NCBI GenBank assembly: GCA_016806145.1
Contig: CP063166.1
Coordinates: forward strand, 124,001-188,000
Direction: 5' to 3'
DNA length: 64,000 bases
Source: Variovorax paradoxus
GTDB taxonomy: Bacteria > Pseudomonadota > Gammaproteobacteria > Burkholderiales > Burkholderiaceae_C
Of this stretch, positions 34,055-42,660 are shown piece after piece; position 1 is the first letter of the stretch; every line of letters starts with the position of its first letter. Below the pieces are notes generated by a model. The model worked only from the letters and a program-made list of their open reading frames with translations, did no database searches and was not told the origin of the DNA. Position numbers and translations under genes: made by a program.

Positions 34055-34203
34055 GGCGTCGCATGACTGGTAACGATTGCTCGTTGCGGCGGATTCTTCT
34101 CAACCCGCGCCGGTCTGCAAATACGTTGTTGTGCGGATTGGCGGGCCGGCGGGGACTGTGCTATTTGCGCGCACAGGCGCGCCTGGGGCCGCTTTGCGCG
34201 GGG

Positions 34204-34704
34204 TCAGCGCGGCCGCGCGAAGTCCGCGTCGATCCAGGCCGAGGCGCTGGTGGCGCTGAGCTTGAACGAGGCCGGCACGTTCACGCGCGCGAGCTCGCTG
34301 TCGTCGGCGTCGTCGAAGGCGCTCAGCGTGGCCGAGGGGTTGTCCTCGTCGGGCACGATGGCCAGCGTGACGCGGATGCGCCGGTCGCCGGCGCTCACCG
34401 TCACGCTGCGGTTGAGCGTGGCGTGCAGCTGCTGCTCGTGGCGGCGGATCACCTCGGCCGCGGTCTTCACCAGCGTGGAGAAGGCGGGGCCGTCGAGCGG
34501 CTTCGGGTTCTTCTTGTCGCGGCCCATGGTCCAGGGGCCGACCAGCGCGGGCTCGGGGTCGCCATGGCGCGTCATCTCGACGGCCCAGCCGTCGTCTTCC
34601 TCGTTCTTGATGATGCGGGCGGTCCAGCGCTCGTCGCGCCAGAGGCGGTCCTGTTGCAGCGGGAGGATGTCGTCGGATTCGGTGGTCGGGGTCGTGTCGG
34701 TCAT
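34204..34704 (-). CDS. conserved protein of unknown function
   Basis: 166 residues, acidic N-terminus (MTDTTPTTESDDI) then a compact alpha/beta region with RWTARIIKNEEDDGWAVEMTR and GPWTMGRDKKNPKPLDGPAF, TLVKTAAEVIRRHEQQLHA and two C-terminal strands. I do not recognise the family. Its start overlaps the stop of the upstream LysR gene by ATGA (34701-34704), so both come from one transcript. Confidence 0.7.
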   Translation of the reverse strand: MTDTTPTTESDDILPLQQDRLWRDERWTARIIKNEEDDGWAVEMTRHGDPEPALVGPWTMGRDKKNPKPLDGPAFSTLVKTAAEVIRRHEQQLHATLNRSVTVSAGDRRIRVTLAIVPDEDNPSATLSAFDDADDSELARVNVPASFKLSATSASAWIDADFARPR

Positions 34705-35630
34705 TCGGAGGCGGAGGTTCTTGCGCGTGCCATTGTCCCCTGGCCGGCGATGTAGGCCTGCAGCCCCTCGGCCAGCGCGTCGAAGGTGACGCGGCAGCGC
34801 GGGCTCGCGCGCAGGTCCTCGTGCATCGTGACCCAGGTCTCGAGCTTCAGCGACAGCGCGCGCGGCAGCAGCCGCACCAGCGCCGGGCCGCGCCGCGCCA
34901 GCGCGACCTGGCACACGCCGATGCCGGCGCCGGCGCGGATCAGCGCCAACTGCGCGAGGTCGCTGTCGGCGCGCAGCGAGAAGGCGTCGCGCGTGAAGCC
35001 CTTGAAGGACTTGATCGCGTCGCGCACGAAGGCCGTGGGCTGGTCGTAGCCGATCAGCGTGTGGCGCATCAGCTCCTCGGCCGTGCGCGGCGTGCCGTGG
35101 CGCGCGAGGTAGTCGGGATGGGCATGGAAGCCCAGCTCGATGTCGCCGATGCGGCGCGCCACCAATTGCTCCTGGCGCGGGCGCACCATGCGCACCGCGA
35201 TGTCGGCCTCGCGCCGCAGCAGGTCCTGCACGCGGTTGGTCGACACCAGCTCGACCTTGAGCGCCGGATGGGCTTCGCGCAGCTTCGCCACGATCGGCGG
35301 CAGCACCTCCACCGCGACCACCTCGCTGGTCGACACCCGCACCACGCCGCGCACGCCTTCGCCCTGGCCGCTGGCCGCGCGCTGCAGCGAGGCGGCCGTG
35401 CTCTCCATGGCCTCGGCATGCGTGCGCAGCGCCAGCGCCACCTCGGTGGGCAGCAGCCCGACCTGCGAGCGCGTGAAGAGCACCACCTCGAGCGCTTCCT
35501 CGAGCGCCGCGACGTGGCGCCCGACGGTGGGTTGCGTGATGCCGAGCGCGCGCGCCGCGCCCGAGAGGGAGCCCTCGCGCAGCACGCCGAGGAAGGAGCG
35601 GTAGAGCTCCCAGCTGATGGTCCAGGTCAT
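34701..35630 (-). CDS. LysR-family regulator
   Basis: 309 residues from ATG 35630 (an in-frame Met 24 codons upstream is less likely as it enters the divergent gap). Winged helix-turn-helix at 10-65 (GSLSGAARALGITQPTVGRHVAALEE), then a substrate domain containing GVVRVSTSEVVAVEVLPPIVAKLRE and VQVGAGIGVCQVALA-like core. Divergent from an SDR gene at 35727 (96-base gap), its likely target. Confidence 0.88.
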   Translation of the reverse strand: MTWTISWELYRSFLGVLREGSLSGAARALGITQPTVGRHVAALEEALEVVLFTRSQVGLLPTEVALALRTHAEAMESTAASLQRAASGQGEGVRGVVRVSTSEVVAVEVLPPIVAKLREAHPALKVELVSTNRVQDLLRREADIAVRMVRPRQEQLVARRIGDIELGFHAHPDYLARHGTPRTAEELMRHTLIGYDQPTAFVRDAIKSFKGFTRDAFSLRADSDLAQLALIRAGAGIGVCQVALARRGPALVRLLPRALSLKLETWVTMHEDLRASPRCRVTFDALAEGLQAYIAGQGTMARARTSASE

Positions 35631-35726
35631 GCATAAATGTATGGCGGATGGCTCATGTTCGGCAATTCCATTTGAACCCCGGCCTGCCCAGAATTCATCC
35701 ATCGATCACTGTTTTGGAGATGTTTC

Positions 35727-36713
35727 ATGGCAAGCAACGACACGGTTCTGGTTCTGGGCGCGACGGGCGGCATCGGCGGCGAAGCGGCGCGCCAGCTGCG
35801 CGACGCGGGGTGGCGGGTGCGCGCGATGAAGCGCGGCGCAGAGGCGCAGCGGCGCGACGGCATCGACTGGGTGGGCGGCGACGCGATGGAGGCACGCGAC
35901 GTGCGCGAGGCCGCGCGCGGCTGCGCGGTCATCGTGCATGCGGTCAATCCGCCCGGCTACCGCCGCTGGTCGCAGCTGGTGCTGCCGATGCTCGACCACA
36001 CGATCGCGGCCGCCAGGGCCGAGGGCGCGACCATCGTGCTGCCCGGCAGCGTCTACAACTACGGCGCCGATGCCTTCCCGCTGCTGGCCGAGGATGCGCC
36101 CCAGCATCCGGCCACGCGCAAGGGCGCGATCCGGGTCGAGATGGAGCGCCGCCTCGAGCGCGCGAGCCGCGAGGGCGCGCGCGTGCTGATCGTGCGCGCC
36201 GGCGACTTCTTCGGCCCCAAGGCCGGCAACAACTGGTTCTCGCAGGGCCTGGTGAAGGCGGGGCAACCGGTCGGGGGCGTGAGCTATCCCGGCGATGCCG
36301 GTGTCGGCCACCTGTGGTCGTACCTGCCCGACGTGGCCCGCACCATGGTCGAGCTGCTGGCGCGGCGCGACCGGCTCGAGCCCTTCGCCCGCTTCCACAT
36401 GGCCGGCCACTGGGATGCCGACGGCACGCGCATGGCCGATGCCATCCGGCGCGTGGTGGCGCGCCGCACCGGCACGCAGGCGCGCGTGTCGGCCTTCCCG
36501 TGGTGGCCGCTGCTGCTGGCCTCGCCCTTCGTCGCCACCTTCCGCGAGCTGCGCGAGATGCGCTACCTGTGGCGCACGCCCGTGGCCATGGACAACGCGA
36601 AGCTGGTGGCGCTGCTCGGCCGCGAGCCGCACACGCCGCTCGACGAGGCGGTCGAGGCCGCGCTCGAAGGCATGGGCTGCCTGCAGGCGGCGCCGCGCTC
36701 GGCGCTGGCCTGA
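35727..36713 (+). CDS. NAD(P)-dependent epimerase/dehydratase (atypical SDR)
   Basis: 328 residues with an N-terminal Rossmann fold: VLVLGATGGIGGEAARQLRDAG (GxxGxxG) and RAMKRGAEAQRRDGIDWVGGD. The YxxxK-type site is not clearly in place; NYGADAFPLLAEDAPQHPAT and the following basic helix (KGAIRVEMERRLERAS) occupy the region. Likely a reductase or epimerase on a small NDP-sugar-like or carbonyl substrate. Divergent from the LysR gene at 34701. Confidence 0.82.
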   Translation: MASNDTVLVLGATGGIGGEAARQLRDAGWRVRAMKRGAEAQRRDGIDWVGGDAMEARDVREAARGCAVIVHAVNPPGYRRWSQLVLPMLDHTIAAARAEGATIVLPGSVYNYGADAFPLLAEDAPQHPATRKGAIRVEMERRLERASREGARVLIVRAGDFFGPKAGNNWFSQGLVKAGQPVGGVSYPGDAGVGHLWSYLPDVARTMVELLARRDRLEPFARFHMAGHWDADGTRMADAIRRVVARRTGTQARVSAFPWWPLLLASPFVATFRELREMRYLWRTPVAMDNAKLVALLGREPHTPLDEAVEAALEGMGCLQAAPRSALA

Positions 36714-36807
36714 GCGCTGCGCGAGGGCGTCGTTGTCTCGACGATCGGGCCGGGATGCTGATAGCCTGAGGTGCCGCGCCCGCCATCGCAACCCAGCCCT
36801 TCTCGCC

Positions 36808-38007
36808 ATGCCCGACTTCCGTTCGCCCGACTTCCTGATCGGCCACGTGCAGCACACGCTCGCGTTCTACGACGGCCGCAGCCTCGATCCGCACGGCGGC
36901 TTCTTCCACTTCTTCAAGGACGACGGCACGGTCTACGACCGCCGCACGCGCCACCTGGTGAGCAGCACGCGCTTCGTCTTCAACAACGCCACCGCCTGGC
37001 GCCGCTTCGGCCGGCCCGAGCACCTGGCGGCGACGCGCCACGGCCTCGCGTTCCTGCACCGCGCCCATGCGCATCCGCAGGGCGGTTACCTGTGGGAGCT
37101 CGACTGGCACGAGGGCCGCGCGCAGGTGCGCGACGACACCCACTACTGCTATGGCCTGGCCTTCGTGCTGCTCGCGCATGCGCATGCGGCGATGGCCGGC
37201 GTGGACGAGGCGCGCGCGGGCATCGAGAGCACCTGGCAGCTGCTCGAGCGGCATTTCTGGGAGCCGCGCCATCAGCTCTACGCGAACGAAGCCACTGCCG
37301 ACTGGACCGTGTCTCCCTACCGCGGCCAGAACGCCAACATGCATGCCTGCGAGGCGATGATGGCGGCCTTCGAGGCCACGGGCGACGCGAAGTACCTGGA
37401 GCGCGCGGCGACGCTGGCGCAGGCGATCGCGCTGCGCCAGGCCGACCTGACCGGGGGCAGGGTCTGGGAGCACTTCCGCGAGGACTGGACGGTCGATGCC
37501 GAGCACAACCGCGGCAACCGCGCCGACATCTTCAAGCCCTGGGGTTTCCAGACCGGCCACCTGACCGAGTGGACCAAGCTGCTGCTGCAGCTCGAGGGCC
37601 TGCTCGCCGGCCGGGGCGTGGCGACGGACTGGATGCTGCCGCGCGCGCAGTCGCTGTTCGAGGCAGCGATGCGCCACGGCTGGGATGCCGATTTCGGCGG
37701 CCTGGTCTACGGCTTCGATCCCGCGGGCGCGCTCTACGACGGCGACAAGTACTTCTGGGTGCAGGCCGAGAGCTTCGCGGCCGCCGCGCTGCTCGCGGTG
37801 CGCACCGGCGAGTCGCGCTACTGGGACTGGTACGACCGGATCTGGGACTACGCCTGGCGGCACATGGTCGATCACGAGCATGGCGCCTGGTTTCGCATCC
37901 TGTCGCGCGACAACCGCAAGCTGGGCGACGAGAAGAGCCCGGCCGGCAAGACCGACTACCACACGATGGGCGCCTGCCACGACGTGCTGCGCGCCCTCGG
38001 CGCTTGA
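36808..38007 (+). CDS. AGE-family sugar epimerase/isomerase
   Basis: 399 residues, (alpha/alpha)6-barrel of the N-acylglucosamine 2-epimerase/mannose isomerase family. Motifs: DPHGGFFHFFKDDGTVYDR, TRFVFNNATAWRRFG, YGLAFVLLAHAHAAMAG, SPYRGQNANMHACEAMMAAFEA (catalytic His helix), FKPWGFQTGHLTEWTKLLL (second His) and KTDYHTMGACHDVLRAL. Probably interconverts mannose, fructose, glucose or related sugars. Start at ATG 36808. A palindromic repeat (38088) follows its stop. Confidence 0.9.
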   Translation: MPDFRSPDFLIGHVQHTLAFYDGRSLDPHGGFFHFFKDDGTVYDRRTRHLVSSTRFVFNNATAWRRFGRPEHLAATRHGLAFLHRAHAHPQGGYLWELDWHEGRAQVRDDTHYCYGLAFVLLAHAHAAMAGVDEARAGIESTWQLLERHFWEPRHQLYANEATADWTVSPYRGQNANMHACEAMMAAFEATGDAKYLERAATLAQAIALRQADLTGGRVWEHFREDWTVDAEHNRGNRADIFKPWGFQTGHLTEWTKLLLQLEGLLAGRGVATDWMLPRAQSLFEAAMRHGWDADFGGLVYGFDPAGALYDGDKYFWVQAESFAAAALLAVRTGESRYWDWYDRIWDYAWRHMVDHEHGAWFRILSRDNRKLGDEKSPAGKTDYHTMGACHDVLRALGA

Positions 38008-38087
38008 AGCAACTCAGTCATCCATGGCGCTGCGCGCCACCCGCATCTCATGAAACGGCCGGTGGGATCAAAGACGGAAGCGGACTT

Positions 38088-38197
38088 CCGGACGCAGAGG
38101 ACGCGAAGGTTGCGCGAAGGACGCGAAAGGAAGGCAAGAAAAATTTTGAATTTCTCTTTTGCGTTCTTCGCGAAATCTTCGCGTCCTCTGCGTCCGG
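38088..38197. repeat. dispersed perfect palindrome, copy 2 of family R1
   Basis: 110-bp element with perfect 21-base terminal arms (38088-38108 and 38177-38197). The left end from 38082 is identical over 28 bases to copy 1 at 8391-8418. Lies between the stops of two convergent genes (38007 and 38214), where a hairpin could end both transcripts. Confidence 0.9.
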
Positions 38198-38213
38198 CTG
38201 TTGGCGTTTCATT

Positions 38214-39155
38214 TCAGAACACCGACAGCCCCGTGCGCGCCACGAACATCTCGAGCGCCTTCATGCCCAGCAGCGAGTTGCCGGTGGCATCGAGCGCGGG
38301 CGACCACACGCTGAGCGTGAGCCGGTCGGGCACCACGGCCACGATGCCGCCGCCCACGCCGCTCTTGCAGGGCAGGCCGATCGAGAAGGCCACGTCGCCC
38401 GCGGCGTCGTAGGTGCCGCAGGTGAGCATCAGCGCGTTGATGCGCCGGGTCTGGCGCTCGCTGGTGATCGCGGCCTCGCCGTCGATCGGGTGCGCGCCGT
38501 CGCGGCACAGGTAGCCGGCGGCGTGCGCGAGCTGGCGGCAGCTCATGCGCAGCGCGCACTGGTGGAAGTAGGTGTCGAGCACCTCGGCCACGTCGTTGTC
38601 GAGCTTGCCGAAGCTCTTCATGAAGTTGGCCAGCGCCACGTTGCGAAAGCCGGTCTCGGCCTCCGAGCGCGCGACCTCCTCGTCGAAGCCCACGGGCTCG
38701 CCCGCCAGGCTGGCCATGAGCGCGAGGATGCGCGCCTTGGCGCTGCCGCCCTCGGCGCGCGCATGGCTCACGAGCCGGTCGGCGACCGCGATCGCGCCGG
38801 CATTGATGAAGGGATTGCGCGGCTTGCCCTGCTCGTTCTCGAGCTGCACCAGCGAGTTGAACGGATTGCCCGAGGGCTCGCGGCCGATGCGCTCCCACAG
38901 CGCGTCGCCCACGGCCTGCATGGCGAGCGTGAGCGTGAACAGCTTGGACACGCTCTGGATCGAGAACGGCGTGTCGGCATCGCCGGCCGCGGCCTCCTCG
39001 CCGTCGCAGGTGCGCAGCGCGATGCCGAACTGCCGCGCGTCGACGCGCGCGAGCGCGGGGATGTAGCTGGCCACCGTGCCGGCCTGGCCCAGCAGCGGTT
39101 GCATCGCGGCCGCGATCTCGTCGAGCACGGGCTGGAATCGGGTGGATGTCGCCAT
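38214..39155 (-). CDS. glsA: glutaminase
   Basis: 313 residues, serine-dependent glutaminase of the beta-lactamase-like fold. The catalytic S-x-x-K is in FSIQSVSKLFTL (about residues 63-70). NPFINAGAIAVADRL, SFGKLDNDVAEVLDTYFHQC and GDVAFSIGLPCKSGVGGGIV match the family, where KSGVGGG is the C-terminal oxyanion region. Converts glutamine to glutamate and ammonia. It is followed 14 bases upstream by a DMT transporter gene in the same orientation, so likely co-transcribed after it. Confidence 0.95.
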   Translation of the reverse strand: MATSTRFQPVLDEIAAAMQPLLGQAGTVASYIPALARVDARQFGIALRTCDGEEAAAGDADTPFSIQSVSKLFTLTLAMQAVGDALWERIGREPSGNPFNSLVQLENEQGKPRNPFINAGAIAVADRLVSHARAEGGSAKARILALMASLAGEPVGFDEEVARSEAETGFRNVALANFMKSFGKLDNDVAEVLDTYFHQCALRMSCRQLAHAAGYLCRDGAHPIDGEAAITSERQTRRINALMLTCGTYDAAGDVAFSIGLPCKSGVGGGIVAVVPDRLTLSVWSPALDATGNSLLGMKALEMFVARTGLSVF

Positions 39156-39168
39156 GTCGCTCGTTCCT

Positions 39169-40071
39169 TCAGGCGCGGCGCGCGCCGCCGCGGTTGACCA
39201 GCACGATGCCCACCGCCACGCCGGCCAGCGCCACCACCAGCTGCGGCGTGAGCGGCTCGGACAGCAGCAGCACGCCGAACACCAGCGCGAACAGCGGCGT
39301 GAGGAAGGTGAAGGAGGACATCTGCGTGGCCGGGTAGTGGCGCAGCATCCACATCCACGCGAGGTAGCTCGCGAAGGCGCCGATCACGGTCTGCAGCGCG
39401 ATCGAGGTCCAGGCCCAGGTCGAGTAGTGCGTGCCCCAGGTCTCGCCGAGCAAGAGCGAGATCACGGGGCAGACCGCGGCCGTCACCGCGACTTGGTAGA
39501 ACAGCGTCTTCTCGGCGCTCGCAGTGGCGAGTTTGGTGGCACGCAGGGTCAGCGTGGTCAGGCCCCACAGCATGCCGGCGGCGAGCGCCAGCGCGTCGCC
39601 ACGCAGTTGCGACGAGGAGGTATGGCCGAAGCCTTCGCTGAAGGCCAGCACCACGGCCGCGAAGGCGATCGCGAGCCCGGCCCACTGCAGCCCGCGCAGC
39701 CGCTCGGCCGGCACCCAGCGCGGCAGGAACAGCGAGACCCAGAACGGCGCTGTGTAGAGGAACACCGTGAGCCGCGAGGCGCTGGTGAGCTGCAGCCCCA
39801 GGTAGATGCCCGCGAACTCGCCCGCGAACAGCAGCCCCGCGAGCAGGCCGCCGGGCAGCGTGCCGTCGCGCTCGAACAGCGGCACCTTGCGCCAGGCGCA
39901 CCACAGCCCCAGCAGCACCACCGCGCCGGCCATGCGCATCGAGGCCTGCCACATCGGCGGCACCTCGGCCACGGTGGTCTTGATGAGGATCTGCTGCAGG
40001 CCCCAGAAGGCGCAGCAGACGACGAGCATGCCGATGGCGAGCGCGTCGAGGTGGGTTTTTCTCTGGGTCAT
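39169..40071 (-). CDS. DMT-superfamily (EamA) exporter
   Basis: 300 residues with ten membrane helices in two EamA repeats (about 5-145 and 155-295). First repeat: MLVVCCAFWGLQQILIKTTV and GGLLAGLLFAGEFAGIYLGL; second: LAAGMLWGLTTLTLRATKLA and GAFASYLAWMWMLRHYPATQ. ATG 40071 chosen because the earlier in-frame Met (40107) would add 12 residues without a ribosome-binding site. Probably exports an amino acid or small metabolite. Shares direction with glsA. Confidence 0.88.
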   Translation of the reverse strand: MTQRKTHLDALAIGMLVVCCAFWGLQQILIKTTVAEVPPMWQASMRMAGAVVLLGLWCAWRKVPLFERDGTLPGGLLAGLLFAGEFAGIYLGLQLTSASRLTVFLYTAPFWVSLFLPRWVPAERLRGLQWAGLAIAFAAVVLAFSEGFGHTSSSQLRGDALALAAGMLWGLTTLTLRATKLATASAEKTLFYQVAVTAAVCPVISLLLGETWGTHYSTWAWTSIALQTVIGAFASYLAWMWMLRHYPATQMSSFTFLTPLFALVFGVLLLSEPLTPQLVVALAGVAVGIVLVNRGGARRA

Positions 40072-40235
40072 CTGTTGTTCGTTCTTCGCAAGGCGGCCCG
40101 CCCGCATCGCGCGGCGGCGCCGACGATCCTAGCGCGCGGGCGCTTCCCCGCTACCATCCGGGTTTCGTTCCCGGGTACCGCCCCTCCCGTTCCTGGTTCC
40201 GCATCCGGTATAGATGCGGGGCCCGGGAGGCATGC

Positions 40236-40568
40236 ATGGGCATGCGGAATTTCTCGTGGCTGCTGCTCGCGGCCAGCATCGCGGCGGAGGTCGTCGGAAC
40301 CCTCGCGCTGCGCCACGCCGACGGTTTCACGCGCGCACTGCCCTCGGCCGTGGTGGCGGCGGCCTATGCGCTCGCGATCTGGCTCATGGCGCTGGCGGTG
40401 CGGCAGCTCGAGGTCGGCCTGGCCTACGCGGTCTGGGCCGGCGCCGGCACCGCGCTGATCGCCGTCTGCGGCGTCTTGCTGTTCGGCGAAGCGGTCACGC
40501 TCGCGCGCTGCCTCGGCGTGGCGATGATCGTGCTCGGCGTGGTCGTGCTCCACCTCGACCCGCGCTGA
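40236..40568 (+). CDS. SMR-family efflux transporter (Qac/EmrE-like)
   Basis: 110 residues, four helices, dimeric proton antiporter. The essential Glu is in IAAEVVGTLALRH (about residue 18), and the loop-helix motif LEVGLAYAVWAGAGTALIA identifies the SMR fold. The GTALIA and AVWAGAG forms point to the Qac/Mdt-type branch rather than the guanidinium exporter branch (which has W-x-A near the Glu), though the call is not firm. No guanidine riboswitch was seen upstream. Confidence 0.85.
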   Translation: MGMRNFSWLLLAASIAAEVVGTLALRHADGFTRALPSAVVAAAYALAIWLMALAVRQLEVGLAYAVWAGAGTALIAVCGVLLFGEAVTLARCLGVAMIVLGVVVLHLDPR

Positions 40569-40587
40569 GGCGACCCGCGCCGAGGCT

Positions 40588-41094
40588 TCAGCGCCCCGCG
40601 ACCGGGTACGGCGGCTTGCCGCGCGTGCCCACCATCAGGTCGGGCACCACCGCCTCGACGTCGGGCAGCGCGCGCGCCGCGCGTTCGAGTTGGCGTGCCA
40701 GCGCGGGCGAGGGCACGCAGCCCTGCAGGTAGACCCAGCGCCGCTGCACCATGACCCACACGCTGCCCCGGCGCAGGCCTGGCACCGCCTCGAGCGCGGC
40801 GCGCACCTTGGGCGCGAGCGGCTTGTCGTAGCGGTAGGCGTTGCTGTCGCTGCATTTGCCCGCGAGCCAGCAGCTGGTGCCGCGCTCCAGCCGCGAATGG
40901 ATCTGGATGCGGCGCTCCTCGGCCGTGTAGAACGGGCCTTCGGGTTCGGGGCAGCCCGGCAGTCCGGCCGAGACGCGGAAGAAGGGATCGTCGAACCAGT
41001 TCTGCTTGAGTGGCGCGGCGGCGTCCTGCGCGCTCGCCGCATGCGGCGCGGCAACGGCGCACAGCAGGGCGAGCACCGGCGCCGCGTACTTCAC
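40588..41094 (-). CDS. exported BON-like domain protein
   Basis: 168 residues from a GTG at 41094 whose bases overlap the preceding stop codon (GTGA). Signal peptide about 1-25 (KYAAPVLALLCAVAAPHAASA), then PLKQNWFDDPFFRVSAGLPGCPEPEGP. The C-terminal half (VRAALEAVPGLRRGSVWVMVQ through LERAARALPDVEAVVPDL) has the alternating pattern of a BON domain (phospholipid or polymer binding). Cysteines (GCPEPEG, SCWLAGKC) may form disulfides. Periplasmic or outer-membrane; role unknown. Confidence 0.7.
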   Translation of the reverse strand: MKYAAPVLALLCAVAAPHAASAQDAAAPLKQNWFDDPFFRVSAGLPGCPEPEGPFYTAEERRIQIHSRLERGTSCWLAGKCSDSNAYRYDKPLAPKVRAALEAVPGLRRGSVWVMVQRRWVYLQGCVPSPALARQLERAARALPDVEAVVPDLMVGTRGKPPYPVAGR

Positions 41095-41600
41095 AAGGGA
41101 TGTTCCGTGTAGAAGCGGCCGCCGTGGAACAACAGCGGCGAGGCGCCGGCGTCGTGGCTGCAGCGCTCCACCTCGCCGACGAAGATCACGTGGTCGCCCT
41201 CGTCGTAGCGGCTGCGGTTGAAGCACTCGAAGCTCGCCGCGGCGCCCGCGAGCACCGGCGCGCCGCCCAGGCCCTCGGTGAAGTCCACGTCGGCCCAGCG
41301 GTCGATGTCCTTGGTGGCGAAGCGCTCGGCCAGCGTCTTCTGGCTGGCCGCGAGGATGTTCACCGTGTAGTGCGAACCGGCCCGCAGCGCGGCCATCGAG
41401 GCGGCGCTGCGCGACAGGCTCCACAGCACCAGCGGCGGCGACAGCGAGACCGAATTGAAGGAGTTGGCGGTGAGCCCGACCAGCGCGCCGTTGGCCGCGC
41501 GCGCAGTGACGATGGTCACGCCGGTGGCGAACATGCCGAGCGCCGCGCGGAATTCAGCGGACGAGAAGGTGGGCGGCTGGGCGCGGCGCAAGGTGGTCAC
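41091..41600 (-). CDS. flavin reductase family protein
   Basis: 169 residues, split-barrel FMN-binding reductase. Motifs: FATGVTIVTARAANGALVGLTANSFNSVSLSPPLVLWSL, RAGSHYTVNILAASQKTLAERF, and DHVIFVGEVERCSHDAGASPLLFHGGRFY. This is the flavin:NAD(P)H reductase group that supplies reduced flavin to monooxygenases. Overlaps the BON-like gene by GTGA. No partner monooxygenase lies in the window. Confidence 0.88.
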   Translation of the reverse strand: MTTLRRAQPPTFSSAEFRAALGMFATGVTIVTARAANGALVGLTANSFNSVSLSPPLVLWSLSRSAASMAALRAGSHYTVNILAASQKTLAERFATKDIDRWADVDFTEGLGGAPVLAGAAASFECFNRSRYDEGDHVIFVGEVERCSHDAGASPLLFHGGRFYTEHPL

Positions 41601-41630
41601 GAAGGAGCGGGAACGGTGGAGGGCAGGGGG

Positions 41631-42554
41631 CTATTCTGGCGCACCCGTCCTTCCCGCCCCCGGCGCGGCCGACATCACCTCGGTCACGAAGCGGGTGTAG
41701 GCCGCCGCGGCCGGCGAGGGCGTGCGGCCCGCGAGCGTGACCAGGCCGTAGTGGGTGCGCATGCCTTCGAGGCCCGCGATGGGCAACGGCACCAGCGGCT
41801 GGGTCTCGTGGCGGAAGGCCGGCGCATCGGGCGCGAGCACCACGGCGCGCGCCGTGAGCGCGAGGTGGCGCAGGGTGCCGGTGTCGTCGCAGACCAGGTT
41901 GAACACGCCGCGGCCGGCGCGCTTCGCCTGGCGCTCGAACTGAGTGGCCACGCGCGCGGGCAGCTTCGGGCCGGCGACCGGGTAGTCCATCGCCTGCTCG
42001 AGCGTGACCGACGCCAGCCTGCGCAGCGGATGGCGCGGCTGCACGAAGAACGAGACCGGCACGTCGGGCAGCCGCATGGTTTCGAGGCCGCCCTGGCGCG
42101 CGAGGTCGCGCGTGTCGGCGATGAACAGGTCGATCTCGCGCCGGTGCAGCCGCTCGGCCAGGGTGGCGGTGTCGGCCACCTCGGTGCGCACCGAGAGCTG
42201 CGGATGCCGCTGCACCAGCAGCGTGAGCGCCGCGCGCCCGAGCATGCCGGCCGCGAATGGCCCCAGGCCCACCTGCAGGCTGCCGGCGGCCAGGCCCTCG
42301 AGCTGCAGCACGTCCTCCTTGAGCTGGCGCGCGTCGATGAGCAGTTCGCGGGCGCGCGCGAGCACCAGCTCGCCGGCCTGCGTGAAGCGCACCGTGCCGT
42401 AGGCGCGGTCGATCAGCCGGACCTGCAGGCCCTCCTCGAGCGCCTCGATGCTGCGCGAGAGCGCGGGCTGCGAGAGGTGCGAGGCCTGGGCCGCGCGGCC
42501 GAAGCTGCCCTGCTCGGCGAGGGCGACGAGGTGCTGGAGCTGGCGCAGCTGCAT
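41631..42554 (-). CDS. LysR-family regulator, divergent from alkylsulfatase
   Basis: 307 residues from ATG 42554: winged helix-turn-helix at 1-60 (GSFGRAAQASHLSQPALSRSIEALEE) and a LysR substrate domain (GSLQVGLGPFAAGMLGRAALTLL, RREIDLFIADTRDLARQGGLETM). Faces the SdsA-like gene at 42661 over 106 bases. In Pseudomonas the LysR protein SdsB controls the sulfatase; a similar role here is likely but inferred from arrangement. Confidence 0.88.
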   Translation of the reverse strand: MQLRQLQHLVALAEQGSFGRAAQASHLSQPALSRSIEALEEGLQVRLIDRAYGTVRFTQAGELVLARARELLIDARQLKEDVLQLEGLAAGSLQVGLGPFAAGMLGRAALTLLVQRHPQLSVRTEVADTATLAERLHRREIDLFIADTRDLARQGGLETMRLPDVPVSFFVQPRHPLRRLASVTLEQAMDYPVAGPKLPARVATQFERQAKRAGRGVFNLVCDDTGTLRHLALTARAVVLAPDAPAFRHETQPLVPLPIAGLEGMRTHYGLVTLAGRTPSPAAAAYTRFVTEVMSAAPGAGRTGAPE

Positions 42555-42608
42555 GGCGATCTTGTGTTTTTCTTCAAATCGATCGACGTATTTTGCATTT
42601 GCCAATGG

Positions 42609-42625
42609 TTTGGGGGCTGCCCAAA
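42609..42625. promoter_or_regulatory. dyad TTTGGG-GGCTG-CCCAAA, candidate operator
   Basis: 6-5-6 perfect inverted repeat between the LysR and alkylsulfatase starts, 36 bases before the sulfatase ATG. Possible site for the LysR regulator. Confidence 0.45.
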
Positions 42626-42660
42626 ATCGCGCCACTTTCCAGCTTCGCGCCAGGCCGCAC

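Larger units (their letters stand above)
33793..34203 (-). promoter_or_regulatory. 411-base leader/promoter region of the urt-ami operon
   Basis: No gene seen. Holds the ANTAR-type hairpins and terminator (33975-34054), a 6-9-6 dyad CTGTGC..GCACAG at 34156-34176, a second possible stem CGGATGCA/TGCATCCG at 33933-33948, and the urtA ribosome-binding site (33797-33804). No convincing sigma-54 or sigma-70 promoter was identified, so the start of transcription is unknown. Confidence 0.65.

Noticed and set aside
34156..34176. CTGTGC-N9-GCACAG dyad as an NtrC or CRP site
   Set aside because: Half-sites are in the wrong order for NtrC (TGCAC..GTGCA) and the spacing is wrong for CRP (TGTGA-N6-TCACA). 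No sigma-54 promoter is visible beneath it.
40100..40235. possible guanidine riboswitch ahead of the SMR transporter
   Set aside because: No paired ACGR hairpin loops (class II) and no class I or III core. The palindromic CCGGG words here are short. The transporter also looks Qac-like instead of guanidinium-specific.
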